Source: Streptomyces sp. NRRL WC-3605
GTDB lineage: Bacteria > Actinomycetota > Actinomycetes > Streptomycetales > Streptomycetaceae
Assembly (NCBI RefSeq): GCF_001509795.1
Contig: NZ_LLZN01000056.1
Location: forward strand, 62,001-126,000
Reading direction: 5' to 3'
DNA: 64,000 nucleotides
The translations under genes were made by a program, and so were the position numbers. The notes under the pieces were generated by a model that searched no databases, was not told the origin of the DNA, and saw only the letters and a program-made list of their open reading frames with translations. Positions 42,485 to 49,832 of this stretch are shown here, piece by piece (position 1 is the first letter of the stretch; each line of letters begins with the position of its first letter).

Positions 42485-43090
42485 ATGGCAGGTTTCCGGA
42501 GTCTGGCGAGACAGGTGCGCGATCCGCGGTGCGACTTGGCACTGCGGCGCTATTCACTGCGCAAGTGCCTGGAGCGGTTCGCTCCGTACGGGCACAGGGC
42601 GACCTGGGACCACTTGTGCTCCCGGGCGGGATTCGGTCCTGAGGACCGCTCTCCTGAGCCGGCGCGGCTCGTGGCCGCGTTGGAGGAGTTGGAGGAGGCG
42701 CGTTCGGTCTGGCTGGCCTACGAGGTCGCGTTCGCCGAGCGGCGCAAGAAGGAGAAGCACGACGGACTGCGCAGGCCGGGCAGCGTGGACGACTGGCACC
42801 GGCTGACCTGGGGCGGGTTCGGCGTCGCCTGGTGCGACGACCCCCGGGTGCATCCGCGGGAGCCGCTGGCCGACGTGCTGCGCAGGCTGATCTCCGCGCT
42901 GGAGCGCGCACCGGGCTCGACCTGCCCGGTGTGCGACGGGGACCGGCTGGTCTGGAAGTACGACCTGGCGCATGAACCGTCGTCGGGTCCGGTCTGCACG
43001 GACTGCGGCATCGTGGTGCCGCGTCCGGTGCTCACACCGGACGCGCTGGCGACGGCGCGCCGCGGACGCCGCCTGCTCGTGTCCGCGTAG
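42485..43090 (+). CDS. Hypothetical protein with C-terminal zinc ribbon
   Basis: 201 aa, ATG 42485 with GGAGG ten bases upstream. Helical N-terminal two thirds rich in Arg/Glu (LRKCLERFAPYGHRATWDHLC; LEELEEARSVWLAYEVAFAERRKKEKHD), then CPVCDGDRLVWKYD...CTDCG, a CxxC-x(n)-CxxC zinc ribbon near residues 143-169. I recognise no family. The 233-bp region upstream (42252-42484) carries no other gene that I can support; it has short direct repeats (GAAGTG, GTGCAG) close to the ribosome site. Confidence 0.75.
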   Translation: MAGFRSLARQVRDPRCDLALRRYSLRKCLERFAPYGHRATWDHLCSRAGFGPEDRSPEPARLVAALEELEEARSVWLAYEVAFAERRKKEKHDGLRRPGSVDDWHRLTWGGFGVAWCDDPRVHPREPLADVLRRLISALERAPGSTCPVCDGDRLVWKYDLAHEPSSGPVCTDCGIVVPRPVLTPDALATARRGRRLLVSA

Positions 43091-43217
43091 GGGGAGTTCC
43101 CCTGCGGGGGACCTCAAGCACGTCGGGGGTGCGTCGGGGATGCCGCACCCCCTCCCCCGGGACGCGCTGCCGCGTCCTGGCGCTGGCGCTGTCGGTGCCG
43201 GCTGGCACCATCGGTCC

Positions 43218-43946
43218 ATGGTCCAGGTCTGTCTGAACGGTTCGCGGGGAGCATGCGACGGTACGGCCGTACCGCTCACGCCGGCGGCGCTCGCGGAGTC
43301 GGCCGCCGGGGCGGTCGCCGCGGGGGCGACGGATGTGCACGTCCACCCCAAGTCCCCCTGCGGGCGGGACAGTCTGTCCGCGCGCGTCCTGGCCCCGGTG
43401 CTCACCGCGCTGCGGGACCGGGTGCGGGTGCCGGTGGGGGTGACGACCGGCGCCTGGGCCGAACCGGACCCGGCGGCGCGGGTGGCGCGCGTGCGCGGCT
43501 GGACGGTCCTCCCCGACCACGCCTCGGTCAACTGGCACGAGCCGGGCGCCGAGGAGGTGGCCGCCGCGCTGCTGGAGCGGGGCGTGGGCGTGGAGGCGGG
43601 CATCTGGTCCGGCACGAACGGCGCGGCCCGGTTCGCCGCGTCCCCCCTGGGCCCGAAGGTGCTGCGGGTGCTGGCCGAGGTGACCGACCCCGACCCGGAC
43701 GGCGCGGTGACGACGGCCCGCGCGCTGCTCGCCGAGCTGGGGCCCGCCCACGGCCGCCCGGTGCTGCTGCACGGGGAGGACGGAGGGGCGTGGCCGGTGC
43801 TGCGGCTGGCCGGCCGGCTGGGGCTGGCGACCCGCATCGGCCTGGAGGACACGCTGTTCCTGCCGGACGGTGAACGGGCCGCCTCCAACGCCGACTTGGT
43901 GGGCGAGGCCCTGAAGTGGCTCGCGGGTGGCGCGCGCACGAGGTGA
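43218..43946 (+). CDS. BKACE-family (beta-keto acid cleavage) enzyme, short form
   Basis: 242 aa from ATG 43218. Opening VQVCLNGSRG and VHVHPKSPCGRDSL (His-x-His zinc ligands) belong to the 3-keto-5-aminohexanoate cleavage/BKACE family, which condenses acetyl-CoA with a beta-keto acid and splits it. The C-terminal GLATRIGLEDTLFLPDGERAASN keeps the Glu-Asp of the active site. Shorter than the usual 270-310 aa, so part of the barrel's insertions is missing; substrate unknown. Converges on soxR with only 7 bp between stops. Confidence 0.82.
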   Translation: MVQVCLNGSRGACDGTAVPLTPAALAESAAGAVAAGATDVHVHPKSPCGRDSLSARVLAPVLTALRDRVRVPVGVTTGAWAEPDPAARVARVRGWTVLPDHASVNWHEPGAEEVAAALLERGVGVEAGIWSGTNGAARFAASPLGPKVLRVLAEVTDPDPDGAVTTARALLAELGPAHGRPVLLHGEDGGAWPVLRLAGRLGLATRIGLEDTLFLPDGERAASNADLVGEALKWLAGGARTR

Positions 43947-43953
43947 CGTGCGG

Positions 43954-44445
43954 TCAGGAGTGCTCGGCGTCCTGCCGCTGCCTGTTCCCCCGCTGTTCCG
44001 CCAGCAGGCGCGAGCCCGTCAGGCGTTCACCGGTGATGTCGTCGGGGTTGGACAGGACGCAGCCGTCGAGGGAGAGACAGCCGCAGCCGATGCAGTCGGT
44101 CAGGTGGTCGCGCAGGCGGTTGAGCCGGCTGATGCGTTCGTCGAGCTCCGAGCGCCACGCCTCCGACAGCCGCGCCCAGTCCTCGCGGGTGGGCGTGCGC
44201 TCCTCGGGGAGTTCGGCGAGGGCCTCGCGGATCGTGGCCAGCGGGATGCCGACGCGCTGCGCGGCCCGCACGAAGGCGACCCGGCGCAGGGTGTCGCGGG
44301 AGTAGCGGCGCTGGTTCCCGGAGGTGCGGCGGCTGGTGATCAGGCCCTTGGACTCGTAGAAGTGCAGGGCGGACACCGCGGCGCCGCTGCGGGCGGACAG
44401 CTGGCCGACCGTGAGCTCGTGGATCTTCTCGGGAATCTGGGGCAC
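43954..44445 (-). CDS. soxR: Redox-sensitive MerR-family activator SoxR
   Basis: 163 aa. N-terminal MerR helix-turn-helix ([26 protein letters not shown]), dimerising coiled coil, then the [2Fe-2S] cluster motif with Cys118, Cys121, Cys123 and Cys129 ([12 protein letters not shown]), the exact CxxCxCx5C of SoxR. In Streptomyces, SoxR responds to redox-active secondary metabolites such as actinorhodin and to superoxide-generating drugs, activating exporters and oxidoreductases elsewhere. Its position matches S. coelicolor SCO1697. I saw no SoxR box in its own upstream region. Confidence 0.95.
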   Translation of the reverse strand: MPQIPEKIHELTVGQLSARSGAAVSALHFYESKGLITSRRTSGNQRRYSRDTLRRVAFVRAAQRVGIPLATIREALAELPEERTPTREDWARLSEAWRSELDERISRLNRLRDHLTDCIGCGCLSLDGCVLSNPDDITGERLTGSRLLAEQRGNRQRQDAEHS

Positions 44446-44510
44446 GCCCCCAACCTACCCACCCGTGTCACTCCCCCGGTCCGTTGACAGTCCTCCCGCG
44501 GCCTAGCATG

Positions 44511-44526
44511 CTAAGCAGTTGCTTAG
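44511..44526. promoter_or_regulatory. CTAAGCA-type palindrome upstream of the MaoC gene
   Basis: CTAAGCAGTTGCTTAG is a perfect 7+2+7 palindrome. A TTGACA (-35-like) lies 22 bp upstream at 44484-44489, so a bound repressor would block initiation. A related site occurs in front of the tetR gene at 45735-45750. Confidence 0.7.
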
Positions 44527-44564
44527 AGTGCCGTTCCGAGACATGTGACGCGAGAGGCCTGGAC

Positions 44565-45026
44565 ATGGCAGAGCCGAGGATCTTCACCGGCGCCGACGAC
44601 CTGAAGGCGGCGGTGGGCGAGCAGCTGGGGTACACGGACTGGCTGGAGGTCGACCAGAAGCGGATCGACACGTTCGCCGAGGCCACCGGGGACCATCAGT
44701 GGATCCACGTGGACCCGGACAAGGCCGCGTCCGGCCCGTTCGGGACGACGATCGCCCACGGCTATCTCACCCTGTCGCTGCTGCCGCTGTTCGGCCCGCA
44801 GCTGATCGCGGTCGAGGGCGTGAAGATGGGTGTGAACTACGGCACCAACAAGGTGCGTTTCCCCGCCCCGGTCCCGGTCGGCTCGCGCCTGCGCGCCACC
44901 GCCGCCATCACGGACGTCACGGACGTGCCGGGCGGGGTGCAGGTCAGCGTCGCCTTCACCGTGGAGCGCGAGGGCGGGGACAAGCCGGTCTGCGTGGCCG
45001 AGTCCGTGTCCCGGTACTACCTCTAG
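44565..45026 (+). CDS. MaoC-family (R)-hydratase/dehydratase
   Basis: 153 aa from ATG 44565 (GAGAGG upstream). Single hot-dog domain with the hydratase motif FAEATGDHQWIHVDPDKAASGPFGTTIAHGYLTLSLLP, in which Asp and His form the active site. Hydrates trans-2-enoyl-CoA or dehydrates 3-hydroxyacyl-CoA. The convergent tetR gene 36 bp beyond shares its operator and is the likely regulator. The pathway partner is not local, unless it serves the acyl-CoA dehydrogenases further along. Confidence 0.92.
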   Translation: MAEPRIFTGADDLKAAVGEQLGYTDWLEVDQKRIDTFAEATGDHQWIHVDPDKAASGPFGTTIAHGYLTLSLLPLFGPQLIAVEGVKMGVNYGTNKVRFPAPVPVGSRLRATAAITDVTDVPGGVQVSVAFTVEREGGDKPVCVAESVSRYYL

Positions 45027-45062
45027 CGGTCACAGCACTGGCGAAGACCCTCCGGCGAGGGG

Positions 45063-45686
45063 CTACTTCGCCCCGACCATCCGCAGCACGAGGTCGGCGT
45101 ACAGCGCGCCGACCTCGTCCGGCGTCCAGGGGCCGGACACGTTGAACCAGCGGGCCACGTCGATGCACAGGGACAGCACGGCGAGGGTGGTGCCCTTGAC
45201 GTCCAGGACGTCGAAGTCGCCGGCCGCCACGCCGTCCTCGATGATCCCGCGCACCTCGGCGTCGCACTGCCGGCGCAGCGCGAGGATCTCGGCGCGGGCG
45301 TCGGGGCCCAGCGAGTCGAGCTCGTACTGCACGACCCGGGCGGTGGTGCGCCCGCCGGCGTGCCAGCGGACGAAGGAGCCGACCGCGCCGGCGAGCCGCT
45401 CGGCCGGGGTGCCCTCGCCCCGGGCCGCCGTGCGCAGGATGTCCAGCGCCTTCTCGTGGCCGATGCGGCTGATCCGGTGGAGGAGCTCCTCCTTGGTCTT
45501 GTAGTGGATGTAGAGCGCGGCGGGGCTCATGCCCGCGCGGCCCGCGATGTCCCGGGTCGTCGTGGCGTGGTAGCCGCGCTCGGCGAAGGCCTCCACGGCG
45601 GCGATCAGCAGCCGCCGGGCCGCGTCGGGCGTGACCTCACCCCACGCCGACGTCTCGCCGCCGGCCGTGTCCTCCGCCGTACTCAT
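45063..45686 (-). CDS. TetR-family regulator, probable repressor of the MaoC gene
   Basis: 207 aa. Helix-turn-helix RRLLIAAVEAFAERGYHATTTRDIAGRAGMSPAALYIHYKTKEELL, then a TetR_C-type helical domain (FVRWHAGGRTTARVVQYELDSLG). Its promoter region holds a degenerate copy (45735-45750) of the palindrome found at 44511-44526, suggesting autoregulation and control of the facing MaoC gene. The ligand is probably an acyl-CoA (inference). Confidence 0.88.
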   Translation of the reverse strand: MSTAEDTAGGETSAWGEVTPDAARRLLIAAVEAFAERGYHATTTRDIAGRAGMSPAALYIHYKTKEELLHRISRIGHEKALDILRTAARGEGTPAERLAGAVGSFVRWHAGGRTTARVVQYELDSLGPDARAEILALRRQCDAEVRGIIEDGVAAGDFDVLDVKGTTLAVLSLCIDVARWFNVSGPWTPDEVGALYADLVLRMVGAK

Positions 45687-45734
45687 CGCTCACTCGCCCC
45701 TCTCGCTGACCGAGGCTCCACCATACCGCCCCAG

Positions 45735-45750
45735 GTGAGCGGGCGCTTAG
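45735..45750. promoter_or_regulatory. Degenerate CTAAGC-type operator upstream of tetR
   Basis: GTGAGCGGGCGCTTAG matches the palindrome at 44511-44526 at 11 of 16 positions, with one half (GCTTAG) exact. It lies 49 bp upstream of the tetR start codon. Confidence 0.5.
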
Positions 45751-45772
45751 CGCGCGGTGCGGCCCCGGACTC

Positions 45773-46021
45773 TCAGTGCTTGGGGAAGGGCGGGTACGCG
45801 GGCGGCGCCGTCGCGTCCTGGCGGTCCCGGATCACCTTGGCGAGGGTGAACGCGGAGGTGACGAGGTACAGCACGGCGATCGCCAGGAAGGCCCGGACCC
45901 AGGCGTCGGCGTTCAGCTTGAAGATGCCGATCGCGGTCGCGGCCATGGCGACCGCGAAGGAGGCGACGGCCTGTCCGTAGAAGGCCGCGGTGTTCTGGGG
46001 CTTGCCCGATGCGTCACTCAT
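45773..46021 (-). CDS. YiaA/YiaB-family two-helix membrane protein
   Basis: 82 aa from ATG 46021 (MSDASGKPQNTAAFYGQAV). Two helices, AVASFAVAMAATAIGIFKL and AFLAIAVLYLVTSAFTLAKVIRD, form the YiaAB domain. Small inner-membrane protein of unknown function. An in-frame start at 46057 would only add a Pro/Arg-rich extension. Between this gene and the acyl-CoA dehydrogenase lies a short tandem repeat. Confidence 0.82.
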   Translation of the reverse strand: MSDASGKPQNTAAFYGQAVASFAVAMAATAIGIFKLNADAWVRAFLAIAVLYLVTSAFTLAKVIRDRQDATAPPAYPPFPKH

Positions 46022-46097
46022 GGGCCCATGCTCGGGCCACCGCGGCCGGTCCGGCATCCGTCGGGGTACTCAGCCCGTACTCAGAACGCCTCAGCCC

Positions 46098-46152
46098 GGT
46101 GCTCAGCACGCCCCAGTCGGTGCTCAGCACGCCCCAGTCGGTGCTCAGAACG
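46098..46152. repeat. 21-bp tandem repeat spanning the stop of the acyl-CoA dehydrogenase gene
   Basis: GGTGCTCAGCACGCCCCAGT-C units at 46098-46118 and 46119-46139 and a partial third at 46140-46152, with a decayed fourth near 46070-46095. Each copy contains the gene's TGA (TCA at 46103, 46124 and 46145 on the plus strand). The 21-bp period keeps all three stops in one frame. Confidence 0.85.
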
Positions 46153-47296
46153 CGGAGACCCCGGTGAGCGCCCGGCCGATGACCAGCTTCTGGATCTGGC
46201 TGGTGCCCTCGTAGAGGGTCATCACGCGGGCGTCGCGCAGCAGCTTGCCCACCGGGTACTCGTCGATGTAGCCGTAGCCGCCGAAGACCTGCAGGGCGTT
46301 GTTGGCGGCACGGACGGCGGCCTCGGAGGCGAACAGTTTGGCCTTGGAGGACTCCACGGCGAACGGCTGCCCGCGGTCGATCAGGTCGGCGACCCGCCAG
46401 GTCAGCAGCCGGGCCGCGTCCACGTCGACGGCGATGTCGCTGATCAGCTCCTGGACCAGCTGGTGCCCGGCGATGGGCTTGCCGAACTGCTCGCGCTCCC
46501 CCGCGTAGCCCACGGCGGCGTCGAGCGCGGCCTGGGCGATGCCCACACAGCCCGCGGCGACCGACATCCGGCCCTTGGCCAGCGCCGACATGGCGACGGA
46601 GAAGCCCTTGCCCTCCTCGCCCAGGCGGGCCGACGCGGGCACGCGCACCCCGTCGAGGACGAGCTCGGCGGTGGCCTGGCCGCGCAGGCCGAGCTTGCCG
46701 TGGACGGTGCGGCGGGTCAGGCCGGGCGTGTCCGTGGGGACCAGGAAGGCGGAGACGCCCTTGTGGCCGGGCGCGTCCGTGGAACGCGCGAAGAGCAGCA
46801 CGACGTCGGCCCAGGTGCCGTTGGTGATGAACATCTTGCTGCCCGAGACGACGTAGTCGCCGCCGTCGCGTACGGCCCGGGTGGCGAGGCTGCCCGCGTC
46901 GGAGCCGGTGCCGGGCTCGGTGAGGCCGAAGCAGCCGACCAGTTCGCCCGCGGTGAGCCCGGGCAGCCAGCGCCGCTTCTGCTCCTCGCTGCCCCAGGCC
47001 GCGATCGTCTTGGCGACCAGGCCCAACGAGACGGAGACGATGCCGCGCACGGACGAGTCGCCCCGGCCGAGCTCCTCGGTGACCAGGCAGTACGCGAGAT
47101 GGTCGCCGCCCGAGCCGCCGTACTCCTCGTCGACGGTCAGCCCCAGGAAGCCGACCTCGCCGAGCTTCTTGACGATCGCGCGGTCCACCTCCTCGGCGCG
47201 GTCCCAGGCGATGGCGTGCGGGGCGATCTCACGGGCGACGAAGTCCCGGGCCAGCCGGCGGACGGCGGCCTGCTCCTCGCTGAGCTCCAGGTTCAT
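46145..47296 (-). CDS. Acyl-CoA dehydrogenase (classical type)
   Basis: 383 aa. Complete ACAD: flavin motifs CFGLTEPGTGSDAGS and YVVSGSKMFITNG, substrate/FAD segment QFGKPIAGHQLVQ, FGGYGYIDEYPVGKLLRDARV, and catalytic Glu363 in TLYEGTSQIQ. Introduces the 2,3 double bond into an acyl-CoA and hands electrons to ETF. Divergent from a tetR gene; the spacer holds AAACTA-N7-TAGTTT, also found before the aldehyde dehydrogenase operon. The stop is inside a 21-bp tandem repeat. Chain-length or branched-chain specificity is not readable from sequence. Confidence 0.93.
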   Translation of the reverse strand: MNLELSEEQAAVRRLARDFVAREIAPHAIAWDRAEEVDRAIVKKLGEVGFLGLTVDEEYGGSGGDHLAYCLVTEELGRGDSSVRGIVSVSLGLVAKTIAAWGSEEQKRRWLPGLTAGELVGCFGLTEPGTGSDAGSLATRAVRDGGDYVVSGSKMFITNGTWADVVLLFARSTDAPGHKGVSAFLVPTDTPGLTRRTVHGKLGLRGQATAELVLDGVRVPASARLGEEGKGFSVAMSALAKGRMSVAAGCVGIAQAALDAAVGYAGEREQFGKPIAGHQLVQELISDIAVDVDAARLLTWRVADLIDRGQPFAVESSKAKLFASEAAVRAANNALQVFGGYGYIDEYPVGKLLRDARVMTLYEGTSQIQKLVIGRALTGVSAF

Positions 47297-47316
47297 GCGG
47301 CGGACACCTCACCATT

Positions 47317-47335
47317 AAACTAACACTGCTAGTTT
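47317..47335. promoter_or_regulatory. AAACTA-N7-TAGTTT operator, tetR/acyl-CoA dehydrogenase
   Basis: AAACTA (47317-47322), seven bases, TAGTTT (47330-47335), a perfect 6-bp inverted repeat in the 66-bp divergent region. It overlaps the expected -35 area of the tetR promoter (-10 TACTAT at 47350-47355). An identical arrangement sits at 52436-52454. Confidence 0.75.
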
Positions 47336-47362
47336 CCATCGGGCAGCCCTACTATGTGCGCC

Positions 47363-48004
47363 ATGGCCCGACCGCGCAAGCCCCTCCTCAGCTACGACCG
47401 GATCGTCGCGACGGCCCGCGAACTCGTGGACACGGAGGGCCTGGCGGCGCTCTCCACCCGCCGGCTCGCCGCCGAACTGGGCGTCAGCGGCCCCTCCCTC
47501 TACAACCACTTCCGCACGAAGGACGAGATCCTGGAGGCGGTCGCCGACTCGGTGAGCGCCCAGGTCGACCTGTCGATGTTCGAGGACGGCCGCGACTGGC
47601 GGACCGCGCTGCACGACTGGGCCGTCTCCTACCGGGCGGCCTTGCGCGACCACCCCAACATCGTCCCGGTGCTGGCCCGCGGACCCGGCCGACGCCCGGC
47701 CGCGCTGCGGCTCGCGGACGCCGTCTACGGCGCGATGGTCGAGGCGGGCTGGCCCGCGTCGCAGGCCACCTCCATCGGCGCGCTGATGCGGTACTTCATC
47801 ATGGGCTCGGCGCTCGGCTCCTTCGCGGGCGGCTTCGTGGACGACGCCAGCGCGTACGACCCCGCCGACTACCCCCACCTCGGCCAGGCCCACCTCCTCG
47901 CCGAGCAGCAGGAGAAGGTCGACGAGCGGGCCTTCGAGACGGGCCTCGCCGCCCTGCTGGACGGGCTGGCCCAGCAGTACGCGCGCCTGACCGGCCAGAG
48001 CTGA
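47363..48004 (+). CDS. TetR-family regulator of the ACAD/aldehyde-alcohol dehydrogenase regulon
   Basis: 213 aa from ATG 47363; the -10-like TACTAT ends eight bases earlier, so the message may be leaderless (ATG 47354 is the alternative). Helix-turn-helix RIVATARELVDTEGLAALSTRRLAAELGVSGPSLYNHFRTKDEIL, then a TetR_C domain with a Trp/His-rich pocket. Divergent from the acyl-CoA dehydrogenase, with the AAACTA palindrome between. The same palindrome before the aldehyde dehydrogenase predicts a small shared regulon. Confidence 0.88.
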   Translation: MARPRKPLLSYDRIVATARELVDTEGLAALSTRRLAAELGVSGPSLYNHFRTKDEILEAVADSVSAQVDLSMFEDGRDWRTALHDWAVSYRAALRDHPNIVPVLARGPGRRPAALRLADAVYGAMVEAGWPASQATSIGALMRYFIMGSALGSFAGGFVDDASAYDPADYPHLGQAHLLAEQQEKVDERAFETGLAALLDGLAQQYARLTGQS

Positions 48005-48057
48005 AGCTGGGAATTCTTCGGCGCGGACCGAAACGTCCGTGCCCCATCCTGGGAGGC

Positions 48058-48768
48058 ATGACCTCCAGGGAACCCCAGGCACCTCGGCTCGCCCGGCTCG
48101 CGGCGCTCATCGCCGACGAGACACGGGCGGCCTGCCTGCTGGCGCTGCTCGACGGACGGGCCTGGACCGCCGGGGAGCTGGCCCGGCACGCGGGGGTCGC
48201 CCCCTCGACCCTGAGCGAGCACCTCGGCAAGCTCGTCGCGGGCGGGCTGCTCGCCGAGGAACGGCAGGGCAGGCACCGGTACGTACGGCTGGCCGACACG
48301 CGGACCGCGCAACTGGTGGAGGACCTGGTCGCCCAGGTGAGCCCGGGCGCCCGGCCCACGCCCCGGAGCCTGCGGGAGGCCGGCGCCCACTCGGCGATGG
48401 CCCGCGCCCGCACCTGCTACGACCATCTCGCCGGACGGCTCGGCATCGCGCTCACCGACGCGCTGACCGGGCGCGGGCTGCTGCGCCAGGACACCGGGTT
48501 CGCCCTCACCGACGCGGGACTCGGCTGGTTCGCCGCCGCCGGCATCCCGCTGGAGCGGACCGGGCGCCGCCCGCTGGCCCGCGCCTGCCTCGACTGGACC
48601 GAACGCCGGCCGCACCTCGCCGGGGTCGCGGGCGCCGCCCTGTGCCGGCACGCGCTGGAGACCGGGTGGTGCGTACGGATCGGCTCGGAGCGGGCCGTGA
48701 AGGTGACCGCCGCCGGTGAGCGGGCGTTCCTCGACCTGCTCGGCGTCGAGGCCGGCTCGCTCCGCTGA
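48058..48768 (+). CDS. ArsR-type winged-helix regulator
   Basis: 236 aa from ATG 48058. An ArsR/SmtB-like HTH (LARLAALIADETRAACLLALLDGRAWTAGELARHAGVAPSTLSEHLGKLVAGGLL) is followed by a 150-aa C-terminal domain (MARARTCYDHLAGRLGIALTDALT...WTERRPHLAGVAGAALCRHALE) with three Cys and several His but no standard ArsR metal site. Larger than metal-sensing ArsR proteins. Its likely target is the DMT exporter gene 89 bp downstream (inference). GGGAGG precedes the ATG unusually closely. Confidence 0.82.
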   Translation: MTSREPQAPRLARLAALIADETRAACLLALLDGRAWTAGELARHAGVAPSTLSEHLGKLVAGGLLAEERQGRHRYVRLADTRTAQLVEDLVAQVSPGARPTPRSLREAGAHSAMARARTCYDHLAGRLGIALTDALTGRGLLRQDTGFALTDAGLGWFAAAGIPLERTGRRPLARACLDWTERRPHLAGVAGAALCRHALETGWCVRIGSERAVKVTAAGERAFLDLLGVEAGSLR

Positions 48769-48857
48769 GGGCCGCCGTCCGAAAACCACTTTCGCCGCTC
48801 GCCGTTCCCGGTCCACGATCCACCGGTCCCCACCCGCCCCCTCCCGACGTTCGGAGC

Positions 48858-49808
48858 ATGATGACCTCCTCCCCCGCCTCTCCGTCCCGCCGTGCCGGGC
48901 TGCTCGCCGCGGGCGCCGCCACCGTCACCGTCGTGCTGTGGGCCTCGGCGTTCGTGTCGATCCGCCGCGCGGGCGAGGAGTACTCCCCGGGCGCGCTGGC
49001 GCTCGGACGGCTGCTCGTCGGCGCCGCGGTGCTGGGCGCCCTCTGCCTGATCCGGCGCGAGGGGCCGCCGCCCCGGGCGGCCTGGCCCGGGATCGCCATA
49101 TCGGGCCTCCTCTGGTTCGGCCTCTACAGCGTGGTGCTGAGCTGGGGCGAGCAGGAGGTCGACGCCGGCACGGCGGCCCTCGTGGTGAACGTCGGGCCCC
49201 TCCTCATCGCCCTGCTGGGCGCGCGGCTGCTGGGAGACCCGATGCCGCCGCGGCTGCTGGCCGGAATGGCGGTCTCCTTCGCCGGCGCGGTGACCGTGGG
49301 CGTGTCGATGTCGGGCGGGGGCGGCTCCTCGATGCTGGGCGTGGGCCTGTGCCTGCTGGCCGCCGTCGCGTACGCGGGCGGGGTCGTGGCGCAGAAGCCG
49401 ACGCTGGGCCACGCCAGCGCGCTCCAGGTGACGACGTACGGATGCCTGGTGGGGGCCGTGCTGTGCCTGCCGTTCGCCGGCCGGCTGGTCACGGACGTGG
49501 CGCACGCATCGCTGCCGGCCACGCTCCACGTGGTGTACCTGGGGGTCTTCTCGCTCGCGCTGGCCTTCACCACCTGGGCGTACGCCCTGGCCCGTACGAC
49601 CGCCAGCCGGATGGGCGCGACGACCTACGCGGTGCCCGCGCTGGTGGTGCTGATGTCGTGGCTGGCGCTGGACGAGGTGCCGGGGTGGTTCACGCTGGCG
49701 GGCGGGGCGCTGTGCCTGGCGGGTGTCGCCGTGTCGCGGTCGGGCTCGCGGTCCGCCCGGGTGGTGGCGAAGTCGCCGCGCACCGGGCGGACCCACGAGT
49801 CGCTGTGA
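48858..49808 (+). CDS. EamA/DMT-superfamily transporter
   Basis: 316 aa, ten hydrophobic helices in two EamA repeats (TVVLWASAFVSIRRAGEEYSPGALALGRLL; GGTAALVVNVGPLLIALLGARLLGD-like; VYLGVFSLALAFTTWAYALARTTASRMG). Drug/metabolite exporter type, RhaT/YdcZ relatives. Substrate unknown; the ArsR-type regulator directly upstream may control it. Converges on the alcohol dehydrogenase gene (24 bp between stops). Confidence 0.9.
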   Translation: MMTSSPASPSRRAGLLAAGAATVTVVLWASAFVSIRRAGEEYSPGALALGRLLVGAAVLGALCLIRREGPPPRAAWPGIAISGLLWFGLYSVVLSWGEQEVDAGTAALVVNVGPLLIALLGARLLGDPMPPRLLAGMAVSFAGAVTVGVSMSGGGGSSMLGVGLCLLAAVAYAGGVVAQKPTLGHASALQVTTYGCLVGAVLCLPFAGRLVTDVAHASLPATLHVVYLGVFSLALAFTTWAYALARTTASRMGATTYAVPALVVLMSWLALDEVPGWFTLAGGALCLAGVAVSRSGSRSARVVAKSPRTGRTHESL

Positions 49809-49832
49809 CCGCGCGCTGAGCCCCGGGCCCGG

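Noticed and set aside
43954-44564. A SoxR box between soxR and the MaoC gene
   Set aside because: The palindrome there (CTAAGCA/TGCTTAG) does not resemble the SoxR consensus and has a better partner upstream of the neighbouring TetR gene.
47356-48768. One long plus-strand frame covering the tetR and ArsR-type genes as a fusion protein
   Set aside because: The first part is out of frame with the TetR domain; the ArsR-type protein begins at its own ATG at 48058 and the TetR gene has its own stop at 48004.
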